The position numbers and the translations under genes were made by a program. The notes beneath the pieces are model-generated. The model was not told the origin of the DNA. It saw only the letters and a list, made by a program, of their open reading frames with translations, and ran no database searches. A stretch of 64,000 nt of DNA from Gymnopus androsaceus JB14 (lineage: Eukaryota > Basidiomycota > Agaricomycetes > Agaricales > Omphalotaceae), in contig ML769533.1 of the NCBI GenBank assembly GCA_009733575.1, positions 98,564-162,563 of the forward strand, written 5' to 3'. The stretch's first letter is position 1. Each line of letters starts with the position of its first letter. Shown piece by piece: positions 12,227 through 24,099 of the stretch.

Positions 12227-14791
12227 GCTGAAGAATGAGGCAAGGCGACAACAATATACATACTACGCAACGTTTTAAAACTGCTGAAATGAGATACATC
12301 AAAAGATGGTGGAGTACTTGGAGCTGTTCGAATCTCCACTGCGTTAATCATTGCGACGTGTCGCTGTTGATCTGGTCTGCTTCCTCCGATCTCTATCGTT
12401 TAATGGTTCATCCGCATCAGGCAATGTAATGAAAAATCACTGAACAGTGAGCTCACAACTAAGGAGGCAGTAGGTTGGAAAAATCACATCTCTGAGATGT
12501 ACGCATTACTGAACTACTTCCCAACTGTTACTAGATCCATTGCATCTTTGAATACAAGCTGTATTGCATGCGGGAAGTGCCGGAGGAAGAAACTCGGAAT
12601 CTTTGGGACAATCTATCTATCTATCAATCATGGTCATGTTTTGTCCAAGTCATCCTCGACCATTTGTCTTTTGTGTTGTAAACAGAATACAGCCGCAGCT
12701 GTATCAAGCCTTTCCACCACCCACTATATTAAAATAAATGGAAGAAGTGGAGAAAACAACTTGAAGAACCCGCCAGATATAAGCTTCCAACTATTCATCA
12801 CGTTCAAACAAAGGAATAATCATCAAAGTGAGCACTCTACGTCCTACGTCCCAGCTGTGTATAAATCATCGTAGTATCATCGTAGTATCACCGATCATTA
12901 CCCCAAGCCAATTTTACTCCCTCACTGTCTCACCTGAGCTCAAGGTATTAAATCGTTGTAAGCGCGAGTCTGCACGGGCAATGAATACATCGATCATGAT
13001 CCCCGCTGAAACCCTTGCATCAGTCCTATGCATTCGCGATCAAGCGTCCGAGTGCTTGGATTCCAACTCCTTCCCATATTCATGTTACATGGTCTCGATT
13101 ATACCTATCCTCATCACGCCCATCCATAGTCTATGATATCATAAGGAATCTACCCCCGGGGTGCAAATGACACTCTCGTTAGGAGTTCCTGCACATGCGT
13201 CGACACTCATATTTGAAGTCAAACCTTGTCTTGGTATAACCTATCCATAATCTCATTCCGCACATGTGCTCTACTATCTGATATTCCGTTAGACAACAAC
13301 GAATTTTGAAAGATCGATAAGAGTCTGCAGCCAAGGAAACCTGAGGATAGAGGCGTTACGAAAGATTGTTCCTGCTTGAAGGAAATGAAGATTGAGTTGC
13401 AAGTCAAAGTGATTCATGCTCAGAACTTGGCAATGAGCGCATGCATATGGCACATGCGAAGATATGAAGAGGTTAAAGTTTCTTGTAGGCGGAATGCCAG
13501 TTCAATTTGCTGAGCTCCTAATATCGGCTGCTTCGTTACTCTGATTTTATGAAGAAATCGGTGGCGCGAAAGGTCGGATAAAGGGGATTGTAGGCTCAAC
13601 TGAGGCCCGTCGTCATTCAGTGAAGATGAAAGTGAGAATGAAGAAACAACAAATGCATCCGAGCCTGCTTCCGCAGCTGAGCCAAATTTGGCAAATTACT
13701 AATTAGTTGATCCGTCGCCGGAGCGTCGGAAACCACCGCGTTTATGTTCTCTGTTTGTTGTTTATCATTCATAATTGCATCATCGGAAACCACTTCGTTC
13801 ATCTTCTCTGTTTGTTTATCATTCGTAATCGCATCTCTAATTTACCTGGCTAGCTTGTGGATTTACTGGAGCCATCGTCGTTACTGTTCTGTACGCGTTC
13901 AAGAAATATGTCAAAAGGCCAATTTGGAGATTTATGAAAAGAGTGAGTCTTTCTTTCGTCGCATTTTCTTTCCAGTATTAACAACGGCAGTGATAGCCAA
14001 CCAGCAATTGAACGCCAGTGCCAACTAAGTCCTCCAACTGACTCCAGCTGCCGCAGGACGTGCATTCGCTCTTTCGTTCAACTTGCATCCACATCGAAGT
14101 CGATTGTCCACTTTTGCGACGCCAACTTCAAAATTTCCGCAGGATCTCAATGCAGGACTTATCGGAAGGAATTTCAAGAATGTGTGATCAAGTAAATCCT
14201 TTCTTTGGCAGCTGCGCATGCTACGTTTCCTCCGCGTCGTTCAACGCTCTTCTTTTTATAGACTACCGTTCTAGTCGTCTGCGTTCTAGTCGCTAGTTTC
14301 GCCCACTTCTTCAACATCAAGCGCCGTGACGACGGATAGGACGACGGATAGGACTAGCTGAACTGCCAAACACTCTTGCCTTTTCGCTTCCCTATGTTTT
14401 CTCTGAACAATCTACCTCGTCTCGTTCGCTGCTAAACTCGTCTTTTCCACGCGCCCAGATGAACTCGGGCCCAGTAAAGCTCAATCGATCAGCTCCGATT
14501 CGCCTTCTCCTGCTTCCTCCTTCCTCTCATTGCTAAATCTATCCGTACTTCCACTTCAATCACATCCCATCTGGTATCATCCAACCGTCCAACCGTCCCA
14601 ATCCACACCCAAGCTCTAACATCACGTTTTCACTGCCGGCTCTCATGCGCACCGCAGTCTGGGAACAGGAGGACAGATTCAGGAATCAGTGGAGGAACAC
14701 GGGAATGGATCGGAGCAGAGTGGGGCTGTTTATACGAGAAGATTTTTTGAGAGTGGAGGTCCTGCTATTTGAGCACGCGCTGAGGTGCACC
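12227..14791. other. Intergenic, no gene supported
   Basis: Several frames of 60-125 codons occur on both strands but none has domain content or splice continuity. A two-copy tandem repeat lies at about 13,729-13,833. The stretch 14,230-14,640 is pyrimidine-rich with repeated CTAGTCG and GGATAGGACGAC motifs and could be a promoter or an untranslated leader, but I cannot connect it to a gene. Confidence 0.4.
13729..13833. repeat. Two-copy tandem repeat of about 52 bp
   Basis: The unit CGGAAACCACNNCGTT, followed by TCTCTGTTTG, TATCATTC and TAAT.GCATC, is present twice with small differences. On the minus strand both copies read as an acidic peptide (VVSDDAIMNDKQQTEN and VVSDAPATDQ), so it might be part of a decayed coding exon. 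Confidence 0.6.
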
Positions 14792-15433
14792 CACACCACC
14801 AATAATTATGCTTCAGCTTGGCTGAAGCATAGTGTGAAATGAATTATTTTAATGCCTATGCGAAATATAATTTTTCAGACAAATATGGAAGATAATTATT
14901 TCGATAGACTGATGAATGAATATAATTCTTACCTTCTGAATTTTTAAATTTACACTGACTTGCAAAAGAAGTATTTTCACTTGAACTCTAAAAACAATAG
15001 TTTCAATGTGGACTTGAATGTCCTGTTTTCACAATAAGAGTGAAACTAATTGTTTCAATAAACAATTCAATTTTCTGCTGAAAGATTGCCTTTCGCCGGT
15101 TTGGCAGCGGCCCGGTCCGGTCCGAAAATTGAAGTATTGTCTTTCGGGAACCAGCTGAAAGGGTTCTTCGAAGCAATTTCTTTCGCTCTTATTGTGAAAT
15201 AAAAGCATTCAGTCTGCTTTGAAATTATTGTTTTCAGAGTTTAATTGAAAATAATTATTTTGGAAATCAGTGTAAATTCAAAAATTCGGAAGGTAGGAAT
15301 TTTATTCATTCATCAGTCTATTAAAATAACATTCTTCCATATTTGTCCGAAAAAGCACATTTCGTGCAGGTACAGAAATCATTTATTTCACACTATGCTT
15401 CAGCCAAGCTGAAGCATAATTATTGGTGGTGTG
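14792..15433. mobile_element. 642-bp foldback element with 3-bp target duplication
   Basis: The two halves are near-complete inverted copies of each other. Each end reads CACACCACCAATAATTATG followed by a small palindrome (GCTTCAGCTTGGCTGAAGC), and the inner arms match to within about 30 bases of the centre (near 15,110). The trinucleotide ACC directly flanks both ends (14,789-14,791 and 15,434-15,436). A 3-bp duplication fits PIF/Harbinger or CACTA-type transposition, but no enzyme is encoded. The ends are shared with the element at 9,137-10,598. Confidence 0.8.
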
Positions 15434-15489
15434 ACCGTACTTATGCTTTGGTGAAATCACACTTGAAAACTGAATTTTTGGAATGAAAT

Positions 15490-15630
15490 TAAAAAAAAAG
15501 GAAGCTTACGCAGCTACTATGGAGGTGAACGGTGAAAGGTCCTATCAGGATTCGAACACGGGCTTACGGGAAATCTTCAGAACTGACAGTAGTTGGACAG
15601 TAGATATCATAACACTACTAGGTCATGAAG
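15490..15630 (-). repeat. tRNA-like Pol III unit, SINE candidate
   Basis: Reading the minus strand there is an A-box-like TGACCTAGTAGTG (15,625-15,613), then 50-60 bases later a B-box-like GTGTTCGAATCC (15,559-15,548) with a T-arm-like surround. The acceptor halves are only partly complementary (CCTTCA against TGATAGG). About 45 bases further on is a run of nine T, a Pol III terminator. It does not fold as a functional tRNA, so a tRNA-derived SINE head or a tRNA pseudogene is more likely. Confidence 0.4.
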
Positions 15631-16117
15631 GTACGTATTACTAAAGTCTTGGTAATGAGCCTACCGGATTATCAAGTTCTATGAAGCTGAATCGCTTCTT
15701 ACCAGCATTGACCAAAAGTCATAGTTTTGACATTGTAAACATAAATAAGTCCCTTGTTGGGTGAGCAGCAGCTAGATCAGCTGTTTGCAATGTGCATTCA
15801 ACCCCTAGTCTCCTGTAGGCATACTCAAATATAGATGACGATCCCCATAAATGTATCTATATACACACATCCACATGGATCATCAGTGTATGGCCATAAT
15901 AGTGTAAAATAAATCATTCGTGAGATTTTCGGGGAGGTTATATTTTTGAAGATTTATGGGGGAGGTTTGATTTTCGCGGGGAGGTTAGATTTTCAATGAT
16001 TTTCGGGGAGGTGAGGTTTTCAATGATTTTCGGGGAGGTTAGGTTTTTGAAGATTTTCGGGGGAGGTTTGATTTTCGCGGGGAGGTTAGATTTTCAATGA
16101 TTTCAGGGGAGGTTAGG

Positions 16118-16842
16118 TATGACGTCATATTTCATCGGAAAAAGAGGCCACATGAGCGCGGATTCTACATTATGTTTCGGGTGGATTGTGCGGCTACATC
16201 CTACTTTAATGATGATTGATGTACTTTGTGTGCTTACTTTATGTTAACTATGTGCTGTTGAACTACTTGGAGATGTGCTTTGGTGTACTACTGATCCCTA
16301 ATTATGACTTGATCTTCCTCTGACTACCACTGAAACTTATTAGATTTGTTTAAATGTCAACTGACTTTAGAACTGCTGTTTTGGGTCATATAGGCGCTCA
16401 TGGTAATGTGAGAAACTTTACAAAACCTTGCTGCAGCGTCAAAGTTGCAGCAAGGTTTTGTACAAAATCCCACACTAAGATAATATAAAAACAGTAGTTT
16501 GGGTCAGTTGAAGGGCCAAAGAAAGTCATAAGCGTACCAGAAAAAGTCAAGAAGACATCAGTGAGATATAGTTGCAGAGTGTGTCACTACAAGTGCACCA
16601 TTATACTAGTTAAAAGTAGGAATATCTCGACGTAAGTTGCAGTAGCTTGGGGACATGTGTAAGACACAACTGCATGCATTGATAACCAAGTAGAATTTTC
16701 CAGACACAAAGTAGGTAAGAGGAGCAACAAACATGGTCATGTACACACACACAGTAGAAATATGCACTCAAAGTACGTCAACAAAGTAAGATCGGCACAT
16801 TTTGATCAAGATGTACATTAAATGATGAAAAATAACGTCATA
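16118..16842. mobile_element. 725-bp element nested in the left arm of the long-TIR transposon
   Basis: The ends are TATGACGTCATATTTCATC and its inverse TATGACGTTATTTTTCATC. GTTAGG flanks both sides (16,112-16,117 and 16,843-16,848), while the equivalent position in the uninterrupted right arm has GTTAGG once, so the 6-bp duplication is confirmed internally. Inside is a strong hairpin whose arms ACAAAACCTTGCTGCA (16,420-16,435) and its exact inverse (16,446-16,461) are separated by ten bases. No coding region is visible. Confidence 0.75.
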
Positions 16843-17333
16843 GTTAGGTTTTCAATAATTTTTGGGGAGGTTAGATTTTCTCTCGGCAACATCACACCCC
16901 ATGTACTGTAGCATCAACTCAGTGATTCTGCCTCCTGCTCATTAATGCCGCCTCCCCGCTCATTACTCTTGCCTTACAGTGATTATAATCGGATATGGAT
17001 ATGTGCACATATATATCTTAGAATCTAGATTGATTCCCGATCCAACCTAAGCGCCGGTTTGGCGGTGGCGGACCACATTTCCGCTCGTTCAACTGATTTT
17101 CGAGATTCTATGAGATTCTGCAGTTGAGTCTTGGCTTTTTTTATTCGGGTGTGAAGAAAGGATAAGTCCTGGTCAATCCATATCGGCTCTTCAATACGTG
17201 GCTGGGGTATAAGTATATCGCGACATTGCGCAGAGGCAAAGAAATTCCGGATAAAGAGTTCGTAATGCTAAGCAAGAAGGCTGAAGCGATGAGAATTCAA
17301 AACGTTTAAGTTTGGCGTTCAATAGACGCCAGC

Positions 17334-18060
17334 CATGGGATAATTCTATTGAACAACCCCCTTGCTGGCAACAACCCTCCCAAAAAAGGAAATTTTTGCA
17401 AAAGCTTGTTTGGCAACCCCATCACACTTTTGTCACACATTTTTGGGTGTGTTTTTTTTCAATCTTTTGTGTTTTTTTTTTTTTACAAAAAGAAAACAGT
17501 CAGCTACCACCTCATGCCTCACCTTACTTAAGTTGCAACACAAACTGCTCAGATTCCCAAATAGGGCTGGTGGCAGTATCTGAAATATAAAGACTCCAGA
17601 CTTTGGGCAATGCTTAAGGCTGAATTAAACTCAGATTTAGCAGCTCAAATACTGAAATATTCCCAATATTACCCATTGCATATTGGTATCAAAATCTGAG
17701 ATATTTAATATCATCAGCTATAAATTGCCATATCTGTATGACTAAATATGACAGATGGTAAGCTGCAAGTTGTAACTACAGAAAGGACCTTAGATTGTTG
17801 TATGGGATGATGATGGCTATCTATAAAAATGCACTGTAATGCTGTACTTTACAGTTATGGTGCAGATACCTAAAGGCTACAATAATTGGAATACTGCATC
17901 AAGAGCAAATCTCTGACCTTCATGAAAAAAATTGAGTTCTGAGGCAAATTTATATGTTGTGACCTCAATGTGACCATGTGTGACCATATGTGACCTCAAC
18001 TGGGTTGTTAAATAACACTTGAGCCAAAGGGGTTGTTCAGTAGAATTATTCCCAGCCATG
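17334..18060. mobile_element. About 727-bp MITE inside the long-TIR transposon
   Basis: The left end (CATGGGATAATTCTATTGAA, then CAACCCC) is matched inverted at 18,029-18,060 with a few indels. The interior contains poly-T runs and no convincing coding frame. The target duplication is not resolved. Confidence 0.6.
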
Positions 18061-19740
18061 TGGCTGAATGAAAATTCTGGGCAAGTTCAAGCTCGACGAT
18101 TTCAACAAACTGAAACAACCGCCACTAATAAGTCGCAAACGTTAAAAATGGTATGAGTTTTATTTGGTTTCTACTTAAATTCCTCTAACTAACCAATTCC
18201 AAGTCAGGTAAATCAGGGAAAAAGTACTTACTGTACATTTCCGACTCCAAGTTGCTCTGAGATGACGCAATCTTCTGTCCTTAGCATTGAAAATATCACC
18301 CAAGCTCTTAAAAATCACAAGAATAAGAAACTGAGTCAGACTGCTTGAGCAGGACTGGTTTTTTCTGTTGCACAGACTCGTAGGATCCTGAAGAGTCATT
18401 CGCCTGAGAAGAGACTGACCACCACCTCATTGGGTAAGCAACAACTCAACTGCCCAAGCTTGTTGAGACATACATAGCTCACTCTCATGTATTCACAGTA
18501 TAACTCGCCTCTGTGTTAGAGTATCTGTCAGCATAAATACTGGAATTGGCTGCAGGGGAATGCATGTCGCGACAACAGGAAGAGCTTATTACTCCATGGT
18601 TTATACAACTTGCAATTAGAAATGACAATGAGTAGAAGTAACAGTTATAACATTTCAAAACTGATTATTGACTGGAAAAATGCAGGTTCTGTCAATTGCT
18701 CAAACATGTTATGATAATTCAAGGTGGTGTCTTGCCATATGTTCATCCCCAACTTCTCAAAGAAAGGTCAAAAAAAGCAATAATACTATGATGAATCTGA
18801 AGGTAAGCATTCTAGACTATTCGATAAGTATAAGAGAACACTGTTACTCATTTGTACAACTATATACATGTACAGTTACTCATTCATACAACTATATGCA
18901 CCAGTTCCAAAACCATAGCTACTTACATACATTGCACATCGACCCTTGTATATGTAGTACTCCTCCATAACCACAAGCCCCATCCTCACACCGCTCTTCA
19001 AGTTGACTCATCTGTGTTGATAATTAACGTTGTAAAGAATCTAATCATCTCCAAAAATGACTCAATCGGCAAATCTAATATGTAAGAGAAAGTCGACAAC
19101 GAATCAGCACTGGCAATCGAGGCATACTGCGAATGGAAATACACTCACTTTCGTTCACGGTATGTACACCAGCAGGAATACCCTCCAACGCTCCCGCATT
19201 AGCCAGCTTCATAATTCTCTCTTTGCATATGCTGTATGACCATGTCCTCAAAGCTTGTCGTCATGTTCTTGATTTTTCTTACTAGTGGTACAACAGTGCA
19301 CCCCACAGCTTGTATATGTAGTACCTAAGAATAGTATGCATTAAATGTACTTATTCTTTATACATGTTCTAATTATGCCAGTGCACTATCCAATGATAAT
19401 TACTATAAGGTGAGTGATGAGCAGGGAGCCGGGGCTAATGTGCAGGAGGCAGAATCACTGGGTTGATGTTACAGTACATGGGGTGTGATGTTGCCGAGAG
19501 AAAATCTAACCTCCCCGAAAATCGTTGAAAACCTAACCTCCCCGCGAAAATCAAACCTCCCCCGACAATCTTCAAAAACCTAACCTCCCCAAAAATCATT
19601 GAAACCCTAACCTCCCCGAATATCATTGAAAATCTAACCTCCCCGCGAGAATCAAACCTCCCCCGAAAATCTTCAAAAATATAACCTCCCCGAAAATCTC
19701 ACGAATGATTTATTTTACACTATTATGGCCATATCAGTGT

Positions 19741-20706
19741 ATAACGAGATGTTTAGAAGGGACTATTCAGCCCCAGGGTTCAAGTGAGTCGTATGCATCC
19801 AAAAACAAAAGGATGCACAAAGAAATGGAGAGACAAGAGCCAACTTGCCTATGCCAATCACAAGACAGAGATATTTACTGGAAGTGCTAGTCGTGGATGC
19901 GCGAGGCATCCGCCACAACTCTCTTCGGAGTCGTGACTAGGTCTACAATGGGCGCAATCCCACGGCATCAGTAAGTACGAGGCTAAGTACTCGGACTACT
20001 TTCCACTCCCCCTGACTATTTCCTTTCTGTTGTAGCCTTGCTCTTGAAACTCCCAAAGACTGCCATGATGCGTAGCCAACACACTCAATCCGGAGCTTAC
20101 TTTTGTGCAACCACCCAGAAAACCATCTTGTATGGCTTTCTGAAATCATTTCGTTAAGTTGGTGGTGGTTTATAGACACGTACAAGGTGAGTTTTAATTA
20201 CAATTTTGCGTGCCATTGCACGCATAAAATCGTGTGGTCTGAACTGAATCTCTTCCTTAAAGGTTCACTCAATAGCTAAACTTGATGTAGAAGGTTTAAC
20301 GCGATTCGATGCCAGTATAAACAACTGTATAAACTTACTAGCCATCGTAAGTTTTTCTTAGTTTCCTTGAGCGAATGTTTACAAAGGATTAATATAGTAC
20401 AATAGGACCCAAACAATGCAAACGTCATTTAATTTTCATATTCCTAAAATATTAATACATGGGCCAGGTCTTAAACTGGGACCCACTGTTGCAACTTCAT
20501 TCGATACAAGTCTATGCTCTGCGCGTATTGCATCGGTACTTGTACTCGACGCCACTTAGCCTGCGGTCGCTACAGAATACGTCTACGGTCACCACTACTA
20601 TATGTGAGGTCATTCAAAATTAAAGTATATATCTAAAGCACTCAAAGATACAATTCTAATTCAACTCTTTCTTTCGGATAGCAGTGTCCTCTATGTGTCA
20701 CAGCTA
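19741..20706. other. Intergenic, nothing recognised
   Basis: No open frame above 80 codons shows a domain. This is probably the 3' flank of the minus-strand acyltransferase-like gene and unique spacer DNA. Confidence 0.4.
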
Positions 20707-21985
20707 TCAATCGCCATTCCGTTTCATCCACACCATCTTTAGTACACTCGTGTTCGCGCCTTCATCCATCATGCCTGCCATCATAAGCGGGTCCTGCCAT
20801 ATCGGAAACATCAGCGCGAACCAGGTCCAGGTCCATGTATATCCCAACAAACGCCACTTTAGCCCACTGGTCAACCCGACGCGTCTTCCTAGAGCAATCA
20901 CTCCATCCTCAAAGGTTATCGCGACTGCCTGGGCCAAGAAGAACTTCATCGCTCCACCTTTCCAGTTGCGTAACACCGTGTAGTCAGCCAGGTAGTGGAT
21001 AACTCCTGAGATAAAAAAGGCAGTGTATAGTTGGACATAGGCGGAAAGGTTGGTACTTGGTGTGAGATGGAGGATGCGACGAGAGAGGAATCGACCATGT
21101 GCTGTGAGGAACTGGGTCCACAAGTAAGTAAGAAATCGAATCTCGTATGTAGATCAAAGAATACTCACCCTACGTAGAATTTGATGCCAGGTGCGACTAT
21201 AATAACATGATGGCTGGTTAATTGCCAGTAGCTTGAATGAGAAAAATCAACCCACGTACCCCCAAAACCTACGAACAGACCACGCATCCAAGAACGAGCC
21301 AAAGAGCCACGGCCAGTCTTCAGCGTCAGATCGACCAAGACCAACACTGATTATACTGACGACTAAGTTTTGCGCTGCCAAAGCCGCGTAACCAGCAAGC
21401 AGCCCAGCCCCATATACATTCATATCGCCAAAACCATCCGTACGAAGTCAGACTAGGCCCCCCACGAAAAAAAGCAGGGTGTAATGAACCGTTATGCCAT
21501 GTCACCAAGTCGAAAAGTATTCCGAGGACTATAAGGCTTGCGATCTGCTTTAACACAAAATATTTACGCGTCGTACGAGCCGGACCTGGAGGGAGGATGC
21601 CGCTGTTGGCAGGCGGCTCATGAGCCCAGCCAATTCCGCGTAAACTAGTGAGCAGATCCCAAGCCCATCCGATTCGGGCTAAAAATCCGTCCTCCTGAGA
21701 GATTGGCTTCGATTGAGGCGGTTTTACGCTTCGTAGCTCGTTTTGAACGTCGGTGAGGAGGATAAAGTCGGAAGAGATGAAGAAGAGAGTAAACCAGGCA
21801 GTGGCAATTCCATAGTCACTCGTAATATTTCCTGTGGTTGAATTGAGCATCCGGAAGGAAATGCCTAGGATTGGGGTAAAACAAAGCCATCGATAGCTGG
21901 ACGGTTTGACTACCAATGGAATAAAGCATAGAAGAGGATAGGCTGCGAATATCCAGCTTGAAAATGGAACTGGTGAAGAGGTCAT
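20707..21985 (-). CDS. Wax-synthase-like MBOAT_2 acyltransferase, apparent frameshift
   Basis: From MTSSPVPFSSWIFAAYPLLC at 21,985 the product shows repeated membrane spans. A splice at the GGGG|GTACGT donor joins to TCGCACC and gives FWGRTWHQILRR, the signature of the wax synthase/MBOAT_2 family (membrane-bound acyl transfer to alcohols or secondary metabolites, in the ER). The last exon supplies FLTAHGRFLSRR and the family's FFISGVIHYLADY region with its conserved His. Between about 21,420 and 21,450 the reading frame must shift: upstream is read in one frame, but the clearly homologous continuation DMNVYGAGLLAGYAALAAQN is in another, with no acceptor after the intervening stop. This may be a real lesion or a sequence error. 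The substrate is unknown. Confidence 0.7.
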
Positions 21986-22381
21986 TTGAAAGAGGAGAGG
22001 TCGAGCAGGGACATCATGAAAGAAAAAATAAGATAAAAAACAAACATATGACCTGATATCGAAACGCCCGTCTCGGGCTTTCCGATCCGACTGAGACTGG
22101 CCTAGTATTCGAAGGTTGACTAACATCAGCGGCTTGGGTTTAAAATTCGAAGCGTTAAAGTGCTGAACAAAGATAGGACGCGTAGAAGATATACAAACAG
22201 GTGGACGTTCAGTACAGGGAATCCGGAATAAATCAATATCGTCATATCTTGCAGAGGAGCCTCCTCCCTCAATAAATCATGAACCGTGATCAAATATGAA
22301 TCGGGGGCCTCTTCCTTTCCAAAAAGAACGAAGAACCAATAACGAAAATGGCGATAGAAACCCAGAAGCAGATGTAGTACT

Positions 22382-23105
22382 TCAACCAGCATAAAGACAA
22401 ATAAGTTGATATTCATTCAATCGAACCAGAGAGATGAAACGTACAGGCACGGGTACCACCTATTGAATACACGGAGGAGAAAATGTCGAATAATCAGGAT
22501 ATCATTTATAGCGGAGGAAGGACGTACTGCAGCGCCATTGTGGTGAAATTGGACAACAGCAACCATCACGCCTTCGAGGATTACTATCAAACTAAGATAG
22601 ACCACGAGACGGAATAAAGCAAGATGATTCAGATGATTCTTGTTTTGTGCAGCCTGAAGTTCTTGGCTGTATAGTTTGCAGGTAGTCAGCGTCAAGGCGA
22701 GACAGTAGCTCTGCGGGTAAGAACTCCATATCTTCAAAAGAAAAAGAAACAGACGATAAAACGACTAACCACTGTAATGAGTTCCATTCCGATGAGGAGA
22801 ATAGTAGGCAATAGGTCTGTAGACACATGGTATCGGAGTCCATTGAGCCTGGTGATATGGCCCCAAGCCCTAATACGAGGCCCAACTACTGCAATGAGCA
22901 GCCCTATATGGAGCGCAAATGAAAACCGTTGAAGCTTCGTAGTGGGGCTGTGTCGGCGAATATCACGCCAAATTTTTTCTGAGAGTAGTACTTTCATGGT
23001 AAGTTCAGCAGACTGGGCCATGATCATCGAAGAGATGAGAGACGTACTTAGCAACTCCTTGTAGGGAGTACTCGAGCTTGAATCTTCGTGTTCAAATTCA
23101 GCCAT
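22382..23105 (-). CDS. Small multi-pass membrane protein, family not recognised
   Basis: It starts MAEFEHEDSSSSTPYKELL. The first intron (GTGGTTAGT to TTTTGAAG) joins to IWSSYPQSYCLALTLTTCKL and the second (GTACGTCC to TTCAATAG) joins in phase to VVPVPVRFISLVRLNEYQ, ending with TGA at 22,382. The product is about 230 residues with about three to four hydrophobic segments (LHIGLLIAVVGPRI, LLPTILLIGMELITVV, LVVYLSLIVILEGVMVAVV). It lies about 400 bp upstream of the acyltransferase-like gene on the same strand. A 96-codon frame at 22,126-22,416 overlaps its 3' end and could be untranslated sequence or an alternative exon. No function can be inferred. Confidence 0.55.
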
Positions 23106-23559
23106 GGTAGAAGGCGGTTTCTCGATCATACAGACCAGAGATTATAAGGCTAAGAAGGTATCCCTAATCTGTGCCACGATTCTGCCACGATTCTGCCAAC
23201 GGGGTCATTAGATCCACTGCGCAGGAGGAAGTGCATTGTATTATATAGCTGTAGAATGTATGGCTATCATTGTATATCAATCTTTTTTTGGTCCCAACAA
23301 TCTGCGCAGATGAGGTTGTACCGTCACCGTACCGTCACGGCCTGAATCCAGAGTTTACGTAGAAGCAGGATTACGCAGAGGAGAATAGTTGTATGGAGGA
23401 GAACACCCATGCACATCTGGAATTGGATCTTTTATAGTAGCGGCCTTACCGTGCAATTACCAGATCTTGATTGACGTCCAGATTTACATGGTATCTGAAA
23501 GCTCGCACTTTCTGCCGAGCAGATTTTTTTAACCTTACCGTGTGTAAGTTTGACATCCA

Positions 23560-23672
23560 CAGGTTCGGTTATTTTTTGGTTATTTTTGTCAAAGTTGAAT
23601 GTTGCCGCTCAGTGCCGCTCATTCCCATTCACAGGTTCGGTTATTTATGTCAAAGTTGAATGATGCCGCTCA
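23560..23672. repeat. Tandem duplication of about 60-70 bp
   Basis: CACAGGTTCGGTTATTT, then TGTCAAAGTTGAATG and TGCCGCTCATTCCC, occurs twice in a row with a short insertion in the first copy. It lies upstream of any recognised gene on either strand. Confidence 0.65.
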
Positions 23673-24099
23673 TTCCCGTCCCCTTCGCGTCGTTTCTAAG
23701 TCCCTTTCGCGGATATAAGTAACAGGGTCCTCTCCTGTGCTCCCGCAACTCTTCCTTGATTTTCATACGACACTTCACTTCCCTCTTCATCTAACTTTCC
23801 AACCAACTTGGAAGTCATTGTATACTTTCCTCCCCTTCCATACTCAGGCGGCGTTCCTCATACGTGCAAAAAACAATCCCCATACCAGATGTTGGACAGC
23901 CGACGAAGCCTACGGTGGCAGCTAGTAGAGCAAAATGAGAATCAGGCGGATGAAAAGTAAACTGAAAACAGAAGTACTGCTATATTCTTCAATTTGAGCA
24001 TCAGTCAAAGTCGGACCAAAGCCAATCGATCCAGTGACAACAAGTAGGTTTCGTCCCTATATGATAATAGTATCGTTCATCCTGGCTCATCGAGACTAA

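Larger units (their letters stand above)
15890..19732. mobile_element. 3.84-kb long-TIR DNA transposon with 8-bp target duplication
   Basis: The left end ATGGCCATAATAGTGTAAAA and the right end are inverted copies. Both arms continue with an array of GGGGAGGTTAGATTTTC-type subterminal repeats and then a non-repetitive stretch around CGGCAACATCACACCCCATG. The right arm runs from about 19,400 to 19,732. The left arm is split into 15,890-16,117 and about 16,843-16,984 by a later insertion. The octamer ATCAGTGT flanks both ends (15,882-15,889 and 19,733-19,740), which suits hAT or Mutator-type elements. The interior has no recognisable transposase, only scattered frames under 100 codons, so this copy is non-autonomous or decayed. 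Confidence 0.85.

Noticed and set aside
12325..12345. GTTCGAATCTC as a tRNA T-arm
   Set aside because: No A box at a suitable distance and no acceptor or anticodon stem can be formed around it.
12603..12622. TCTATCTATCTATC microsatellite
   Set aside because: Too short to be worth an entry and without structural context.
15920..16130. Regular GGGGAGGTT units that resemble a CRISPR-like array
   Set aside because: The spacers are not unique, the organism is a eukaryote, and the same array is inverted at the other end of a transposon. These are subterminal repeats.
22126..22416. 96-codon minus-strand frame as a separate membrane protein
   Set aside because: It overlaps the spliced 3' end of the upstream gene and has no start context or partner exons; kept only as a note under that gene.
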